A stretch of DNA of 64,000 nt from Oegoconia quadripuncta (lineage: Eukaryota > Arthropoda > Insecta > Lepidoptera > Autostichidae): positions 5,087,001-5,151,000 of the forward strand of contig OX438748.1 in assembly GCA_949316235.1 (NCBI GenBank), written 5' to 3'. A program made the position numbers and the translations under genes. Position 1 is the first letter of the stretch. The number at the start of each line of letters is the position of its first letter. The notes beneath the pieces are model-generated. The model did not search any database and had not been told where the DNA came from. It saw only the letters and a list, made by a program, of their open reading frames with translations. Shown piece after piece: positions 61,277 to 64,000 of this stretch.

Positions 61277-63059
61277 CAGGACTTATTGCAGTTTTTCTGT
61301 TACTATGGAAAATTTGAAATCGCTCCGATTTAGTTTCAATACTGTTTTTCGGAAACGTTCTCTATTAATTTTTTTGATCTATGCACGTGCATATGCGTAT
61401 AAAATGTACCTTCCGAGAGGCGGGCCTGGTGACTCGCAACACAGACATTTTTGCCTGCCTAGTGCCAGCATCAGCTCCCACAAATTTGATGTTACAGTAA
61501 AATTACTAATACTATTTTAAGAATCTACCACTGTTACTACTTTGTGTGATTAAGGACAAATAAACGACTATTATTATCAATATTTTTTTAACAAAGAACA
61601 TGTATCTACCAGGATTTAAAATATCTATGTGCGAAGTGCGAGATTTGCCTCGTTGTTTAGCATCGCGTTCGCGTTTGCGCAAAAAGTATCTATGAAAAAA
61701 AATCGTTTTGCAAACTATCCGCTAGAGGCGCTGCATATTTCTTCATACAAATCGTTACGTAAACGTGAACGCGGTAGTAAAGTTAAGTCGAAACAAAACT
61801 CATACTCCGCCCTCAGATCGCCTTGTATAATGAAAGGTCACAAATTGTGATTGTACACAGAGTTCTTATTACTTTTTGCGGGGAACACAAATATTGATAG
61901 AAACCAAAAATATCGATAAAAAGCTACCGAAAAAAATGTTGGCTTAGCTCCTACGGAGAGTGTTGTACAAATTTACCCACCTATTGTTAAAATGGACTGA
62001 CCACTAACAAGCTCCACTTATTTGCGCAAGAAAAAACAAGTCTCACGCCCGAAAAATAAATGTAACATTTTTATTATAAATCTTTTTTACTTCTCCTTGC
62101 CTTGAATATGTTAATGTTTATAATATAAAACATAATAGAATGGCGATTGAGTCGAGTTGTTTTTTAGAGTAATACTTAGATCGTTTTACTAAAATATAAA
62201 ACAAGTATTTTTTTGTAACTATAGCTACATATTGAAATTGTATTCGAAAATGTTTTCTTTGACTAATTGGACCTATATATATACATGCTTTTTGTGTAAC
62301 AAAATAATAGCTTTACATAGTCTATAATTGAATGTGAGCTTAGCTTCGATAGGCACAAAGAAGAACTGGGAAACATTTTTATACTAGATACATATTCTTA
62401 GATATAAGCAGATATTAAATACAAAGCCCGATTCCAAGCAAAACATGTCGGTATAATAAAGTCATGCAACCACAGTCGGGGCGCATCCAAAACCATTGTC
62501 CACATTTGGCTACTATACAAACTGCCCTTTTAGAAACACAAAATATAATTGCTTTGGCCCCCTTCGTTTTCATTCAAAGATTACGGCAAAAGAGAATTAC
62601 GTCGCAGCCGAAAAAAAAAACTGAAAAAAAAAGACGATTCGATATTCAAAACATATGTCACTTTCCGTAACGATTTATCGCGTCACGAATCGCAGTGTAC
62701 TGTCCATTGTAGGTCCTAAAGACGCTACGGAGCCCTTATTAGTTAAACCGTGAAGTTGGCGACAGTTCCCATGACGGCTGAATTTGGTTTTTGAATTATT
62801 TCTAAGTTTTCTGGACTACGCGTCCTATTGTAGTCGACAATAGTTATCGGAAGTGGCGTGGATTAGTCGCATCAATGAATTTTATTAGATTCGAAATTTG
62901 AATTGTCAATGTGATTACTTTTTTTTTTTCGTATAATGGGAATCCGAATATGGATGTGAATATAGATAGTAGTAGCAATATTATTCCTACTAATAAACTA
63001 AGGCCATATCTAAATAGTAAAAACCATTAAACTTAGGTACTATCAACTGCAAGATAATG
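61277..63059. other. No gene recognised
   Basis: Long AT-rich stretch. Near 61650-61800, CGCGTTCGCGTTTGCGCAAA and the inverse of ACGTAAACGTGAACGCGGTA form weak inverted arms about 120 bp apart. No domain is visible in the short frames. Confidence 0.35.
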
Positions 63060-63205
63060 CACTTTTCCTACGACCATACAATAATTACAAGAGATAAAGA
63101 AAGAAATAAATAAATACGTTCACTACATAAATTTTTTGTTCGAATCATGTAGTTCACGCTTGAGGCACAAGCCTGAGGGGGCGTCCAACCTCTCAGTAGC
63201 ATAAA
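63060..63205 (+). repeat. Dispersed repeat family O
   Basis: CGACCATACAATAATTACAA, an AGAGATAAA segment and GTCCAACCTCTCAGTAGCAT, matching 23225-23400. Confidence 0.35.
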
Positions 63206-63900
63206 TATCAAATGAAATTAAACGAATTGCAGTTTGATCAAACAGTTTCTGATTTCTTAGGAATTTATGATTTATTAATTTAATTACGATGTGGAAAAAG
63301 TACGTTAATCACCCATTCCTATAATACATGATTCGATCCAATGCACAAGCTCGCAGAAGACAATTAAAAAGTCCGTAAAAAATTTGTCCTCTACCCCCCA
63401 ACGCTACATAAAAAAGTCCTGGAGTGTACAAAAAGTCCCACTCGTCTAATAATCCCGCTGATGGGACCTGATTACATGACACAAAAGTCTAGATGTCAGA
63501 TAACCCATGGTATATGTTACACCCCCCGCGCGATAGGGTTGACACATTTGAATAAATTAAAAATATCTAATAAATAGAGTCCATACGCTGTGACTTGAGC
63601 TATGAGATGAAATTGATGATAGATTGTTCGATAAGTGAACCAAAACACTTTACATAATGTATTTAAAGTATTTAGCAGGTATTTATAGAAACATATCTTA
63701 ATTATAATTATTTTCACAGTCAATTAAATAAGCATCTAACATATTTTCGTTCTAATTCGTCTATAATTGGACCGTGTCTCTCAATTATAATTGTCAAATA
63801 GGTAGGCAAATAATTGATAAAAAGGTATAGGTACCTTTAATTAACCAATTAGGACTAATTAGACCTTAAAGAAAATATACACATATTAGATTTTTTTTAT
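63206..63900. other. No gene recognised
   Basis: AT-rich, no recognised feature. Confidence 0.35.
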
Positions 63901-63902
63901 TT

Positions 63903-63935
63903 TTTTTATATGAGAGGGCGGCAAACGAGCATGCT
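63903..63935 (-). mobile_element. CR1/Zenon tail, about 30 bp
   Basis: TATATGAGAGGGCGGCAAAC GAGCATGC, then unrelated sequence. The shortest member of the family in the window, truncated inside the tail. Confidence 0.65.
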
Positions 63936-64000
63936 TATTGTTGACTGTGAAAATAAACAATATTAATACTTGAAAACTTACTTCCACATTTTAACGATAT

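Overview
The window looks like transposon-dense, gene-poor nuclear DNA from a moth or butterfly. It is AT-rich. It carries several repeat families that I know to be common in Lepidoptera: CR1/Zenon-type LINE 3' ends with a conserved tail, jockey-type LINE 3' ends, RTE-type LINE 3' stubs and tRNA-headed SINEs. I found no convincing host exon, no real tRNA or rRNA gene, no CRISPR array and no bacterial-style operon. Most short open frames are chance frames or lie inside repeats. Family names come from recognising motifs by eye, not from a database search. || The main object is an apparently complete and intact LOA-clade non-LTR retrotransposon on the minus strand, 29629-34975, about 5.35 kb. It is flanked by an exact 12-bp target-site duplication (TAAATAGGAGAT at 29617-29628 and 34976-34987). 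ORF1 (34677 or further upstream, down to 33355) encodes a basic DUF4780-like protein. ORF2 (33355-29720, 1211 aa) encodes endonuclease, reverse transcriptase, RNase H and a C-terminal zinc motif, and every catalytic residue I can locate is present. The ORFs are joined by a TAATG stop-start overlap, a layout known to couple translation in the silkworm element SART1. The element interrupts an older jockey-like LINE remnant. || Region by region. 1-13300: a TIR element with repeated internal units (about 200-599), a small palindromic MITE (1308-1446), a promoter-like TATA/Inr/DPE cluster near 3273-3336, a foldback holding an RTE stub (7350-7575), and a nested stack at 8898-9998. 13300-29200: several SINEs, RTE stubs, CR1 and jockey 3' ends, and a 317-bp PIF/Harbinger-like MITE at 20982-21298 with TTA duplications. 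29200-38750: the LOA element, a second Harbinger-like MITE (35491-35993) and a 5'-truncated jockey-like RT with an open 498-codon frame (37041-38537). 38750-64000: SINEs, the second copy of the 1.3-kb palindromic MITE, a foldback element with about 80-bp TIRs (41269-41753), a CR1/Zenon RT pseudogene inside inverted arms (44776-45926), a GC-rich island (48120-48430), an 84-bp TA-flanked hairpin (48683-48766), a perfect 36-bp palindrome (50803-50838), and more CR1 tails. || The elements interact by supply and parasitism. The LOA element carries its own enzymes. The SINEs and MITEs are non-autonomous and depend on enzymes encoded elsewhere. Nested insertions give a relative order, with the LOA insertion among the youngest events.
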